Shown: positions 28,073-38,617 of the stretch, piece by piece
Layout of the letters: each line of letters starts with the position of its first letter
Numbering within the stretch: the first letter of the stretch is position 1
Assembly: GCA_027493675.1 (NCBI GenBank)
Contig: JAOSKI010000012.1
Coordinates: 124,001 to 188,000, forward strand
Direction of reading: 5' to 3'
Source: Microthrixaceae bacterium
GTDB lineage: Bacteria; Actinomycetota; Acidimicrobiia; Acidimicrobiales; Microtrichaceae
DNA: 64,000 bases
Translations under genes and position numbers: made by a program
The notes under the pieces: generated by a model
What the model saw: the letters and a program-made list of their open reading frames with translations, nothing else
What the model was told of the DNA's origin: nothing
The model's database searches: none

Positions 28073-29968
28073 CTACACGCAGCGGTAGTTGGCACGGAAC
28101 GTGTCGGTCTCGCTGTCGCGGTCGGGGTAGGTGATGGTCCGCGTGGTGGTCACCGAACCGCAGCCCGAGGTCTTGGACTGCCCGGTCTGCTCGCCTCGTG
28201 CGTACGGGGTCGACCACAACTGCACGGTGACCGAGGTGTCGGTGTAGGTAGGCCAGATGACGATCCCATACGGCGTGTCGTTGCGGATCCTCAGGTCAAC
28301 ACCCGGGTAGAACAGGGTTGCCTCACGCGCATAGGGGTACCGGGAGATGTACTCCGAGTGCATCTTGTACTCGGGTATCGGCAGGCCGGCGAAGAACGCT
28401 GCGTTGAACAGCGTCGTGGCGAACTGGCTGACGCCACCGCCAACGTCGTCGACGTGCTTGCCGTCGACGATCGCAGGTGCCGACACGTAGCCCTTGTCCG
28501 TCGTGCGCCTACCGGTGAGCTCGTTGACCGAGAACGTCTGGCCGGGAGCGATGAGGGTCCCTCGGATGCGGTCGGCGATCGTGTGGATGTTCGTGACCCG
28601 TCCCTGGCAGCACTTGTGCGGGGTCGTGAACTCCGAGACCACCTGCTTGACTCCCAGGGTCGATGCCCACTCCACTCCCTCCTCGGCGGTCATGGTGCGT
28701 GTGGGGACCGAGACAGCGGGCTCGCCGGCGATGAGAGCGTCCACGATCGCGCGCGTCGCCCCCTCCCCGCAGCAGACCTCGGCGTCATGGCCGGCCACCG
28801 GCACGAGCCCTCCGCCGCTGGAGGTGAACGTCACTCCCGTGGGGTTCATGTAGGCGCGTTGCTGCTCGAGGATCTGGTGTCCCACGACGTCGTCGGCGAT
28901 GGTCAGGCGGGGATCACCCGAAGTGAGCTCCACCTGGGCTCCGTGGACGATGTCAGCACCCTTGAGCTCGAAGGTCTGCTCACCCGCGGTGACCGTCGTG
29001 GTCCGCTGTGCGATCGCGTTTGCCTGTTCGACGAGCGGAGCGACTGCCTCGTCGGGCGTGCTGGGTGGTACCACGGTGCGCTCGACCTCGATGCGGATTG
29101 GCGTGCTCACGTCCTCGAGGGACTCCGGAAGGGCATCGCTCACCACTGAGCTGTCGGTGCGGATGCCGTCGATGCCCGCCACCAGGTCCGCGCCACCTTC
29201 GGTCACCTTCATCGTCGGCTCGACCGGCGCAACACGCTTGTCGCCCTCGAGTGCCGTGGATCGTGGCTTCCATCTGCTCCTCGTCGACGGCCAGCTCCAC
29301 GGGAGCGGCGCGTGGGGTGAAGAACGACCCCACCCATTCGAGGGGCGCTGCCACACGGGGATCCTTGCGCCTGCATCGGTGACCGCGGCGGTCGTGGCGT
29401 CAACGTCGATGCTGACCCCAAGGTCGCCGGCGGTGCTGTCGAACTCGAGGTCGCCGGCATCGATCTGCACCTCGGTCGCGGGAAGCTCGTCCGCAAGGTC
29501 CTCGACCACCGCGGCGAGCTCGGCCTCGTCCATGCCGCCCACAGGCACTCCGGCCAGCTCGGTGTTCCGTGCCACCTTTTCCCCGGTCAGGGCGTCGTCC
29601 ACCGCCCACGCGATCACGGGAATCGCCACGAGGACCATCACCACCGCCAGGGTCCAGGCCGCCCGGCGGGGCCAGCGACGACGGGTCGGCCTCCTGACGC
29701 GCGACCCCTGCTGGTCCACGGCGCCCGAAGCGCCCGATCCGGCGCCACCCGACCTGGGCCTACCTGATCCAGGGCTCATACCCGGTGCGCCCGACGGGGC
29801 CGTCTGTGGGTCCCAGGATTCGGGATCGTGCGGGGCAATCCGGGTGGTGGGGGTGTCGGCGGTGCTGCCGGGCTGTCCGATCGCGTCATCCCCCGCCGCG
29901 GCGTGCACACCGGGGGAGGTGGTCGCGCCGCTCAGCACGTCGGTCTTCTGGGGGTCCTTCGGTTCCAC
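28073..29968 (-). CDS. VanW-family protein with peptidoglycan-binding-like domain
   Basis: I choose GTG at 29968 (VEPKDPQKTDVLSG), preceded by GGAAGGGGAAATC. A Pro/Ser/Gly-rich cytoplasmic lead (about 110 residues) is followed by basic RRRWPRR and one membrane helix (AAWTLAVVMVLVAIPVIAW), then an extracytoplasmic YoaR/PG-binding-4-like region and the VanW domain: GQTFSVNELTGRRTTDKGYV, DDVGGGVSQFATTLFNAAFF, HSEYISRYPYAREATLFYPG. A stretch near residue 190 is out of frame; native LEWVGSFFTPRAAPVELAVD appears in another frame, implying compensating indels near 29345 and 29255. About 632 residues. Probably a cell-wall-associated protein; function of VanW is unknown. Confidence 0.85.
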   Translation of the reverse strand: MEPKDPQKTDVLSGATTSPGVHAAAGDDAIGQPGSTADTPTTRIAPHDPESWDPQTAPSGAPGMSPGSGRPRSGGAGSGASGAVDQQGSRVRRPTRRRWPRRAAWTLAVVMVLVAIPVIAWAVDDALTGEKVARNTELAGVPVGGMDEAELAAVVEDLADELPATEVQIDAGDLEFDSTAGDLGVSIDVDATTAAVTDAGARIPVWQRPSNGWGRSSPHAPLPWSWPSTRSRWKPRSTALEGDKRVAPVEPTMKVTEGGADLVAGIDGIRTDSSVVSDALPESLEDVSTPIRIEVERTVVPPSTPDEAVAPLVEQANAIAQRTTTVTAGEQTFELKGADIVHGAQVELTSGDPRLTIADDVVGHQILEQQRAYMNPTGVTFTSSGGGLVPVAGHDAEVCCGEGATRAIVDALIAGEPAVSVPTRTMTAEEGVEWASTLGVKQVVSEFTTPHKCCQGRVTNIHTIADRIRGTLIAPGQTFSVNELTGRRTTDKGYVSAPAIVDGKHVDDVGGGVSQFATTLFNAAFFAGLPIPEYKMHSEYISRYPYAREATLFYPGVDLRIRNDTPYGIVIWPTYTDTSVTVQLWSTPYARGEQTGQSKTSGCGSVTTTRTITYPDRDSETDTFRANYRCV

Positions 29969-30257
29969 TCTGGGATTTCCCCTTCCTGGCGACTCGTCGG
30001 CGTGCAGTTGCGGATCGGGGCCGGCGGCGTCCCGGCAGACCCTGTGGTGGTGTACGCAAGTGCATCCATGTCGGCCGCCGAGGTCGAGGTGGCTGATGTG
30101 AGGTGACGTGCACCGGCATCCACCGGCGCGCCGGGTAGTCAAGTCGAAACCACGATGTTACCGGTGCTGCGTCGAGATCTGGTGGAGCCCCGGCTGCCGC
30201 CGGCCGGTCAGAGGTCCCGAGGGTTGGGCCCAAGGGTGACCGCGGGCGCGGCCGGCC

Positions 30258-30914
30258 TCAGAAGAGGCGCATCTGTGGAGCCTCGATCCCACGCAGGGCG
30301 TCGTAGTCGACCTCCACCCAGCGGATCCCGCGGCTCTCGGCGAGCACCCTGGCCTGGGGCTTCACCACCTGAGCGGCGAAGAGCCCCTGACGCCACGCAG
30401 CGCAGGATCGCGCTCGAGGCGGTCGAGATAGCGCGTGAGCTGCTCCACCCCGTCGATCTCCCTCGCCGCTTGACCTCCACGGCGACCGCGGTGCCCGTGG
30501 CATCGCGGCAAAGGAGGTCCACCGGGCCGATGTCGGTCGGGTACTCGCGCCGCACCAGCTCGAGTTCGGCACCGAGGCTGGTGGGGTCCGCTGCGAGGAG
30601 TTCCTGGAGGTGGGCCTCCACCCCGTCCTTGACCAGGCCGGGATCCTGACCCATGTCGTGGCGTGTATCGGAGTGGACCTCGTGGACGGTGATCGTGAGG
30701 GTCTCCCCGGCAGGGTTGCTCACGGTCCAGGTGCGCTCGCCCTCGGTGATCGTATTGGGTGCGTTCATCCAGTTGAGCGGCTTGTAGGCGCCACCGTCGG
30801 CATGGATCGCCACGCACCCGTCGGCCTTGACCATGATCAGGCGGACGGCCTCCGGAAGGTGCGCGGCAAGGCGACCTGGTAGTCGACGGTGCAGCGGGCA
30901 ATGACGAGGCGCAT
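30258..30914 (-). CDS. nucS: mismatch-specific endonuclease NucS/EndoMS
   Basis: Start [17 protein letters not shown], then [20 protein letters not shown] and [11 protein letters not shown], the N-terminal DNA-binding part. The nuclease core is [12 protein letters not shown] then VAVEVKRRG (D ... E-x-K) and [14 protein letters not shown] (QxxxY). It ends [17 protein letters not shown], with the C-terminal tail that contacts the sliding clamp in the family. Frames change near 30860, 30450 and 30390. About 218 residues. NucS replaces MutS/MutL in mismatch repair in many actinobacteria and archaea, which supports the taxonomic assignment. Confidence 0.88.
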
Positions 30915-31010
30915 CGCTGCGCAGAGTAGGTCAAGGTGCGTCGCCGACCGGACAGCCTCAGCGGCGGGGGTGGCTGGGAGGAGTGCGCAGGAGTGGAAGA
31001 AGCCGCCTGC

Positions 31011-31562
31011 TCAGTTCTGCCTGGCGGCCAGCGAGGGATTCGCAGCGAAAGGTCGTTGCACTCCTCGCACACCTCCTGGGGATGACACCCAGGCGCATCA
31101 GCAGCGCGAAGATCCTGCATCCCAGGCAGAAGCCGAAAGCCGCCTCGAGGAAGGCGGCCGCTGCGAGCATCGCCACGACGACTCGTGCTGCGGCGGGCGC
31201 ACCGGCCAGCCAGAGCACCGATGCGGTGACCGTGAAGACCACGCCGATGCCCTGGGCGAACCGCTTGGGTGGTCCCGGGGTGAGACGGGGCTCCCCGAGC
31301 CGTGGCGCGGCCACGTCGACTGCGAAGCGGCCGAGTGGGCTGAGGGTGGGTCCGGTGAGGACTCTCGCGAGGAAGCCGTAGGTGAGGGGGATCAGGATCC
31401 AACCCCATCCGAGAACGGCCACCAGCAATGCCATCACGGTGACCCCGCGGCGACGACTCGTGCCGCCTTCTCGTTGACGGGGTTCGGGAACCCGAAGAGG
31501 TGCCTGGGCTCCGGATCGGTCCGCTGCGACGTGGTTGCAGTCGACGTGGTTGCAGTCGCCAT
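31011..31562 (-). CDS. DUF4395 integral membrane protein
   Basis: Start MATATTSTATTSQRTDPEPR, then HLFGFPNPVNEKAARVVAAG and, after a frame change near 31440, VTVMALLVAVLGWGWILIPL. Four hydrophobic segments follow, with the DUF4395 signature GFCLGCRIFALLM and, in another frame, EEVCEECNDLSL-like residues near the end. Paired cysteines (CLGC, CxxC) may bind metal or be redox active. Several frameshifts make the last 20 residues uncertain; one frame ends at 31011. About 183 residues. Downstream of typA on the same strand, beyond the second palindrome. Confidence 0.75.
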
Positions 31563-31640
31563 GGCTCAACGCTACGTCGTCAATCGTGACCAATCAACTC
31601 GGGATTATCGGGAATCCTCCATTCCGGCTCCCCCATGACG

Positions 31641-31689
31641 GTTCTGTGTGGTGTGCGTGGCGCTGAGCGCCACGCACACCACACAGAAC
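31641..31689. repeat. perfect 24-bp palindrome, copy 2 of a dispersed hairpin
   Basis: Left arm 31641-31664 and right arm 31666-31689 are exact reverse complements around one G. Compared with the copy at 1167-1217, the arm has GGT in place of CGC and the opposite arm has ACC in place of GCG, so pairing is kept. It lies 79 bases upstream of the DUF4395 start and 42 bases beyond the typA stop. Confidence 0.85.
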
Positions 31690-31724
31690 GGGGGTTGGGG
31701 TTGGGGTTGGGGTTTGGGTTGGGG
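31690..31724 (+). other. telomere-like GGGGTT tract beside the second palindrome
   Basis: Six G runs (31690-31694, 31697-31700, 31703-31706, 31709-31712, 31716-31718, 31721-31724) are separated by TT or TTT. This is a strong G-quadruplex pattern on the plus strand, between typA and the palindrome. Confidence 0.75.
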
Positions 31725-31730
31725 CTTCAG

Positions 31731-33718
31731 CTAGGCAGAGGCGGCCTTGCGCGACTTGTGTGACTTGAGAGCCCTGGCGCGCTTGCCGGCGTCCAGCTCG
31801 ACCTTGCGCAGCCGGATAGCGGAGGGCGTGACCTCGACGCACTCGTCGCCTGCGAGGGAACTCGAGCGCCCGCTCCAGGGACATGCGCGTCGGTGGAGTG
31901 AGCTTCTGGGTGTTGTCCGAACCGGCGGCGCGCATGTTGGTCAGGTGCTTCTCGCGGCAGATGTTCACATCCATGTCCTCGGCGCGGAGTTCTCCCCGAC
32001 GATCATGCCCTCGTAGGCCTCCCTCGGTGGGTCCCACGAACAGCGAGGCGCGCTCCTGGAGCGCCACTATCGAATACGGAGTCACCTTGCCCGATCGGTC
32101 CGAGACCACCGAACCGCGCTCCCGGGTGCGGATCTCACCGGTCCAGGGCGCCCAACCGTCGAACACCGAGTGGAGCATCCCGGTTCCCCGCGTCTCGGTG
32201 AGGAACTCGGTCCGGAACCCGAGCAGGCCCCGTGCCGGCACCCGCTGGTCGATGCGGACCCAGCCGGTGCCGTGGTTCACCATGTTCACGAGTTGGCCAC
32301 GCCGGGTCGCCAGGAGCTGGCTCACTGCGCCCAGGTACTCCTCGGGCACGTCGATCGACACGGCCTCCATAGGCTCGTGCAGCCTGCCGTCGATCTCACG
32401 TGTCACCACCTGCGGCTTGCCGACGGTGAGCTCGAAGCCCTCCCGGCGCATGGTCTCCACCAGCACTGCCAGCTGGAGCTCGCCACGCGCGTGCACCTCC
32501 CAGGCATCGGGGCGCTCCGTTGGGAAGATCCGCAGGCTGACGTTGCCGACCAGCTCGGCATCGAGTCGCCCCTTCACCAGGCGCGCCGTGAGCAGCTTGC
32601 CGTCCCTGCCCGCCAGGGGGTGAGGTGTTCACTCCGATGGTCATGGCCAGGGAGGGTTCGTCCACGGTGATGACCGGCAGCGGACGCGGGCCGGCGGGAT
32701 CGGCCAGGGTCTCCCCGATGGTCACCTCGTCGAGCCCCGCCACCGCGATCAGTTCGCCGGGGCCGGCCTCGTCCACCTCCACCCGTTCGTGGTTCTCCGT
32801 CACGTACAGCACGCCGAGTCGCGATCGCTTCACCTGCCCGTCATGGGTGCACCAGGCAACCTCCTGGCCCCGCCGCATCGTGCCCTGGCGGATACGGCAC
32901 ATGGCGAGGCGTCCCACGAACTCGTTCGCATCCAGGTTCGTCACCCACGCCTGCAACGGGTGTCCGGGGTTGTGGGTCGGAGCAGGCAGGTGGTCAATGA
33001 GCACCTCCACCAGCACCGACAGGTCGCTTTCCAGGTCGTCCAGGCCCTCGGGACGCTCGAGCGACGCTCTGCCTTCGCGGGCGCTCGCGTACACGACCGG
33101 GAAGTCGAGCTGGTCGATCTCCGCGTCGAGGTCCAAGAACAGCTCCTCGACCTCGGAGACGACCTCGACGATCCGGGCGTCGGGCCGGTCGACCTTGTTC
33201 ACCACGAGCACCACCGGCAGGCCGAGCTCCAGGGTCTTGCGCAGCACGAATCGGGTCTGGGGTAGCGGTCCTTCGGATGCGTCGACCAGGAGCAGCACAC
33301 CGTCGACCATCGTCAGGGCACGTTCCACCTCGCCGCCGAAGTCGGCATGTCCGGGTGTGTCGACGATGTTCACCTTCACCGTGGTGCCGTCGGCGCGCTG
33401 CCAACGCACTGCGGTGTTCTTGGCCTGGATCGTGATCCCCTTCTCACGCTCGAGGTCCATCGAGTCCATCACCCGCTCGGTCTGCTCACCGCGCCTGGCG
33501 ATGGCGCCCGACTGGTTCAACAGGGCGTCCACGAGGGTGGTCTTGCCGTGGTCGACGTGAGCGATGATCGCCACGTTGCGGATGCCGTCCACCGACGCCA
33601 CGGCATCATGGTCCCCGGTCGCGTGGGCGGCTCCGGTTGCGTCTGGTTGTTCGTGCGCGGTCGCGTCCAAGGTGTCCTCACCGGGTAGCCACGGCCAAGG
33701 GGGATGGCGGTGGTTCAA
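31731..33718 (-). CDS. typA: translational GTPase TypA/BipA
   Basis: GTPase motifs are G1 [11 protein letters not shown]3 [10 protein letters not shown] and G4 [10 protein letters not shown], with [18 protein letters not shown] between. EF-G-like domains follow ([40 protein letters not shown]), then the BipA C-terminal domain ending [16 protein letters not shown] at 31731. Frames change near 32620, 32010 and 31870. A TTG at 33718 overlaps the stop of the ABC1 gene, but GTG at 33601 ([13 protein letters not shown]) gives the usual length of about 620 and may be the real start. Ribosome-associated GTPase needed under stress and cold. Confidence 0.9.
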
Positions 33719-35316
33719 CCGAGGCGCTTGCGGATCAGCTCCCGCCGCGCTCTCAGTTCACGGTAGGTCACCGGGGCGCTGTCGTCTCCATCGACGATCC
33801 CGAAACCGGCCCGGATCGCGCTCCGGTCGGCCTCGAACCCCGCGACGTCCATGCCGGCGTCGCCTGCCAGGCGTTCTCCGTGCGTGGTCGCCATGTGGGT
33901 CGACAGGCGGGCGGTCTCGGCGACGATGTCGAGGTCGGGGGCGAGCAGCGCGATCGCCCCGTCGAGGAAGACCAGGTTCTTCACGTACAACATGAGAACC
34001 TTCGGCATCCTCGCTCCCATGGCCAGAAGTGCCTTCCAGGATGCGCTGGATCTCCGCCAGCAACTCCTCCTGGCTGAGGCTGGTGGGGTCTACCGGCGCG
34101 GTCGAGGCCCAACTCCGAAATGACGTCGTCGATGTCGGTGTCGGGTGGCAGGCTGCCGAGGTCCCGCAGCGCCTCGATCTGGGTGCGGACGTCGCCGGTT
34201 GCGCCCGAGAGCACGAGCCTCAGGAAGGCGCTGCGTTCCAGCGGGGTCAGCCGCGGTGATCCCGAAGTCCATGAGGGCTATCCGCCCTTCGGGGGTCACG
34301 AAGAGGTTCCCGGCATGGAGGTCGCCGTGGAAGATCCCGTGGACGAGACAGCCTTCGGTGAACCCCACAACTCCGATGCGGATCACGTCGTGGGTGTCGA
34401 TGCCGGCGTCGCGCATCGATTCGAGATCCTCGAGCGCGAAGCCATGAAGGCGTTCCATCACGAGCACCCGTCGGGTCACGAGCTCGGGATGCGGTCGCGC
34501 CACCACGTATCCCCGTTGGCCGAGCGACGCGAACGCCTCGGCCACATCCAGCATGTTCTGCGCCTCGAGCCGGAAGTCGAGCTCCTCACCGATCGTCTCC
34601 GCGAACAGCTCCACCAGCGCAGGAGGGTTGGCCAGGGCGGCAATCGGGATGCGTCCGACCAACAGGGGCGCCAGCCATGCCATCACCTTCAGGTCACGCT
34701 GTACCTGGGTGCGGATCGTCGGCCGTTGGACCTTGACCACCACCTCCTCACCGGTGCGCAGGGTCGCACAATGGACCTGCGCGATCGAGGCCGCTGCGAG
34801 GGGCACCTCGTCGAAGTGCGCGAAGACCTCCCGCATCGGCCGGCCGAGGTCGGCTTCGACGACCTGCCGTACGGTGTCGAAGGTCTCGGCGCGCACCTGG
34901 TCCCGGCAGCGTTTGAGCTCCTCGACGAGCTCAGGTGGGAAGAGCCCTTCACCGCTGGAGACGATCTGGGCGAGCTTGATGTAGGTCGGACCCAGGTGCT
35001 CCGCGGCGGCCCGGAGTCGCCGCGACAGCCCGGAACGTGAAACGGATCCGCCGTGTCTGCGCTCCCGCATGGCCCAACCGCCGAGCGCGGCTCCGAGGCG
35101 AACCGACACGGTGGTGAGCCGGCCGAGATCCGGCAGTCGACGCCGGCTCGTGAGCAGAGGCACCTGGCGTCGCGTGGTGGAACGCAGGACTTCGATGCCG
35201 CGGAGCCAGGTCAGCTCCTCCGCCAGGACGACCCATGGGCCGGACTCTGTGAACGCCCAGCGTCCACAGTCATCGACGGTGGTTCCGCCGGGTGAAACCA
35301 CGTCCGTACCGGTCAT
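33715..35316 (-). CDS. ABC1/UbiB-family atypical kinase
   Basis: Start [20 protein letters not shown] at 35316, its ATG overlapping the cysQ stop as ATGA. Family motifs: [20 protein letters not shown] (KxGQ position reads KLAQ), the Ala-rich loop [10 protein letters not shown], the ATP-binding lysine VVVKVQRP, and catalytic [16 protein letters not shown] with LMDFGI. Frames change near 34250, 34110 and 34030; the C-terminus ([10 protein letters not shown]) ends at 33715. About 533 residues. UbiB proteins have ATPase activity and support isoprenoid-quinone or lipid metabolism at the membrane. Confidence 0.87.
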
Positions 35317-36086
35317 GGTGCGCTTCGTGGGGTGCGGGCGGCCTCGATCGCCGCCTGCGCATGCTCGGGCCGGCACACCAGCAGGTCGGGCAGGTACGTG
35401 TCGGGCCTGTTGTACAGGAGCGCCGAACCGTCGAGCCGGGAACAGTGCAGTCCCGCTGCGGACGCCACGGCCACCGGTGCGCAGGAGTCCCATTCGTACT
35501 GGCCTCCCGAGTGAGGGTAGATGTCCGCCGCGCCCCGCAGGATCGACATCGCCTTGGCTCCCGCCGAGCCCATCTGCACGACCTCGGCACCGAGAGCGTC
35601 GGCGATCGCCAAAGCCTCTGCGGGCGGGCGAGTCCTGCTTAGGACCACCCTGAGGCGGGATGGCGCCGCGGGTGGCTCCACGGGCGAGGCCGTCGAGAAG
35701 ACCTCGCCCTCGTCGGGCAGCGCCACTGCTCCCACGACCGGCTGTCCGTCGATCGTGAGCGCCACGTGGACCGCCCAGTCGCAGCGACCCTCGGAGAACT
35801 CACGGGTGCCGTCGAGCGGATCGATGATCCAAACCCGCTCTGACCCCAGCCGCTTGGAGTTGCGGGCCTCGTCCGCCGTGGCCTCTTCGGACAGCACCTC
35901 GTCGCCCGGTCTGGCCTCGGACAGAGCGGCTGTCAACCACTCGTGGCTGGATCGGTCGGCGCGGTCCTTGAGCGTCCGCTGATCCACCCCCCTTCCGACT
36001 AGCTCGAGTCGCAGCTCCACGAGCAGCTTGCCTGCATCGACCGCCAGGCGTGCGGCCAGTTCATGATCGTCGTCGAGGCCTCGCAT
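35313..36086 (-). CDS. cysQ: 3'(2'),5'-bisphosphate nucleotidase CysQ (inositol-monophosphatase superfamily)
   Basis: Intact 257-residue protein from MRGLDDDHELAARLAVDAGK. Metal-binding elements are SEEA (66-69), DPLDGTREF (89-97) and WDSCAP (199-204), the order and spacing of the superfamily. DPLDGTREFSEGRCDWAVHV closely resembles the mycobacterial CysQ sequence, which hydrolyses 3'-phosphoadenosine 5'-phosphate in sulfate assimilation. The stop overlaps the ABC1 start by ATGA, so the two are probably translationally coupled. Confidence 0.9.
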   Translation of the reverse strand: MRGLDDDHELAARLAVDAGKLLVELRLELVGRGVDQRTLKDRADRSSHEWLTAALSEARPGDEVLSEEATADEARNSKRLGSERVWIIDPLDGTREFSEGRCDWAVHVALTIDGQPVVGAVALPDEGEVFSTASPVEPPAAPSRLRVVLSRTRPPAEALAIADALGAEVVQMGSAGAKAMSILRGAADIYPHSGGQYEWDSCAPVAVASAAGLHCSRLDGSALLYNRPDTYLPDLLVCRPEHAQAAIEAARTPRSAP

Positions 36087-36158
36087 CCGAAGCGAGACTA
36101 GGTCGCCGATCCTTCGGCGTTGATCCAGGACCGGATGCAGTGGTTCCGGGCACTGGTC

Positions 36159-36578
36159 CTAGGAGGCTGTGACCCCTGCCGGTTCGGGTTCGGCGGGCAC
36201 GTCCGCCTCTTTGGCGGCCTCAGCCGCCCGGGCCGACTTCGGGCGTCGCTCCGGCGGAGTCGTGTCCGGTTCGCCGTAGGGCTCGCCTGCCTCCTCGTAG
36301 CACGGCGCATGGAAGTGCTCGACGCGATCCCAACGCTTGGCGACGTAGACGTTGCAGATGACCTGCTTGTGGCGCATCCTGGCCTGGAACTTGATCCGCT
36401 CACCGCAGTGGACGCATTCGACGGTGCTGCCCGGCTCGACTTCGCGCAGCACTCCGCGGCTTGACAGCGTCTTGCCAGTCCGCCGTGGCATGGCCGGTCG
36501 CTTCCGGCTCGTAGCGGGTTTCGATGTCACCTTGGTGCTCTTCGGGGCCGGCGCCGCGCTGCGTGTCCTCTTCGGCAT
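36159..36578 (-). CDS. zinc-ribbon hypothetical protein, 139 aa
   Basis: Start [20 protein letters not shown], giving a very basic N-terminal third like a nucleic-acid-binding tail. The centre has [19 protein letters not shown], then [20 protein letters not shown] and [10 protein letters not shown]: cysteines and histidines suited to one zinc site. The C-terminus is acidic and Ala-rich ([18 protein letters not shown]). I know no function. Basic-zinc-acidic layout suggests a nucleic-acid or ribosome-associated protein; it sits beside ettA, a ribosome factor. Confidence 0.7.
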   Translation of the reverse strand: MPKRTRSAAPAPKSTKVTSKPATSRKRPAMPRRTGKTLSSRGVLREVEPGSTVECVHCGERIKFQARMRHKQVICNVYVAKRWDRVEHFHAPCYEEAGEPYGEPDTTPPERRPKSARAAEAAKEADVPAEPEPAGVTAS

Positions 36579-36711
36579 TGCACACCAGTCGGCAGCGGGT
36601 GGCCGTAGATGAGCCAAAGACGGCTGTAGATCGGCCAAGGTCCGCGGCGCCGGCCCCCGCCCGTGAGGATCTCCGCCGGTTCGAGTAGCCCGCGCGGTGC
36701 CTCTGAGGGCG

Positions 36712-38413
36712 TCAGCGCGTCAGTGGCTTGTACTTGATCCGGTGCGGCTGATCGGCCTCGGCGCCGAGCTCGCGACGCCGGAACGCCTCGTAGTCCGAGA
36801 AGTTGCCTTCGAAGAAGCGCACCTGCGGAATCACCCTCGAATGCGAGGATGTGCGTCGCAATGCGGTCCAGGAACCAGCGATCGTGGGAGATGACGACCG
36901 CGCATCCCGGGTAGGCATCGAGAGCGCTCTCGAGCGCGCGCAGGGTGTCGACGTCGAGATCGTTGGTGGGTTCGTCCAACAGCAGTACGTTGCCACCACG
37001 ACGCAGGAGCTTCGCCAGGTGAACCCGGTTGCGTTCACCTCCCGAGAGGTTGCCGACCAACTTCTGCTGGTCGGAGCCCTTGAAGTTGAAGCTCGCGCAG
37101 TAGGCGCGTCCGTTGACCTCACGACCGCCGACGTCGAGGACCTCGTCGCCGTCGGTGATCTCCTCGTAGACGGTTCGGGAATCATCGAGTGACTCCCTCG
37201 ACTGGTCCACATGCGCCAGGTCGACGGTGGAGCCCACGACCAAGGATCCCGCGTCGGGTAGTTCGCCGGACTCTCCGTCGCCGCCGGCAGCCGCGACGAT
37301 CATCCGGAACAACGTGGTCTTGCCCCGCTCCGTTGGGGCCGATCACTCCCACGATCCCTGCGCGAGGGAGGCTGAAGGTGAGGTCGTCGATCAACAGGCG
37401 ATCACCGTAGCCCTTTGACAGGCCGTCGGCCTCGATCACCTGGTCGCCGAGCCGGGGACCTGCGGGTATGGCGATCTGCAACTTGTCAGCGGAACGACCT
37501 GCCGCCTCCGCGTCCGCTTGGAGCTGCTCGTAGGCGGCGAGGCGCGCCTTGGACTTCGCCTGACGGGCCTTGGGGGCCATACGGACCCATTCGAGCTCGC
37601 GCTCGAGCGTCCGGCGCCTGGCGTCGTTCTGCTTCTCCTCACGTTCGAGGCGGTCGCTCTTCCTCTCCAACCAACCTGGGTAGTTCCCTCGAACGGCAGA
37701 CCCTTGCCGTGGTCCAACTCGAGGATCCACTGCGCCACGTTGTCCAGGAAGTACCGGTCGTGGGTGATCGCCACGACGGTGCCGTGATACTCCGACAGGA
37801 AGCGCTCCAGCCAAGCGACCGACTCGGCGTCGAGGTGGTTGGTGGGTTCGTCGAGCAACAAGAGGTCGGGTGTGGCCAACAACAGCCGGCACAACGCCAC
37901 CCTGCGTCGCTCGCCACCCGACAGCTCCTTCACCGACGCCTCCGCCGGCGGAAGCCGCAGAGCGTCCATCGCGATGTCGATCGTGCGCTGGAGGTCCCAT
38001 GCCCCGGCGGCCTCGATGCGAGCCTCGAGCTCGGCCTGCTGTGCGCCCAGCTTCTCGTAGTCTGCGTCCGGGTCGGACCACTTGGCCATCAGTGATTCGT
38101 AGTCGGCCAGGAGTGCGTTGACCTCGGCGACCCCTGCATGATGTTGCCGAGCACGTCCAACCCGTCGTCGAGCACCGGCTCCTGTTCCAGCAGCCCTACT
38201 GTGAAGCCGTCGGTCAGCTCGCCTCTCCGGTGTACTCGTCGTCCACGCCGGCCGTGATTCGCAGCAGGCTCGACTTGCCGGAGCACGTTCGGCCCGATCA
38301 CACCGATCTTCGCTCCGGGGGTAGAACGAGAGGCTGATGTCGCTTAGTACGTCACGATCCGGTGGGATGAACTTCGTGACGCCACGCATGGTGAAGATGA
38401 ACTGAGCCGCCAT
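36712..38413 (-). CDS. ettA: energy-dependent translational throttle protein EttA (ABC-F)
   Basis: Starts [20 protein letters not shown]. First ABC domain: signature [20 protein letters not shown], Walker [21 protein letters not shown]. Linker arm: [20 protein letters not shown]. Second domain: [12 protein letters not shown] (Walker A), [40 protein letters not shown] and [20 protein letters not shown]. Ends RIKYKPLTR at 36712. At least five frameshifts (near 38300, 38150, 37680, 37330, 36830), the densest in the window, yet total length is about 567 residues, as expected. Gates the 70S ribosome E site in response to ATP/ADP ratio. Confidence 0.9.
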
Positions 38414-38535
38414 GCCACGACACTACGTGCTCGGGCCCCGCTCCCGACAAGGGCCGGAGCAGTGGTGCCGTGGTGACACAGGCGGCCCGTGACGGGCGAT
38501 GGTGGGAGTCGGTGTCGCCCGTCGGCGGCAGCGCG

Positions 38536-38567
38536 GAGAACCCGGTTCACGCGTGAACCGGGTTCTC
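38536..38567. terminator. 32-bp perfect palindrome, probable terminator
   Basis: GAGAACCCGGTTCACG (38536-38551) is followed directly by its reverse complement. It lies 50 bases after the natural stop of the histone-H1-like gene and before ettA on the same strand. No U tract follows, as is common in high-GC actinobacteria. Confidence 0.65.
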
Positions 38568-38617
38568 GTGGGATCGCTGTGGACGTCCTGCAGCGCGTTC
38601 AGGCGCCGACAGTGGCC

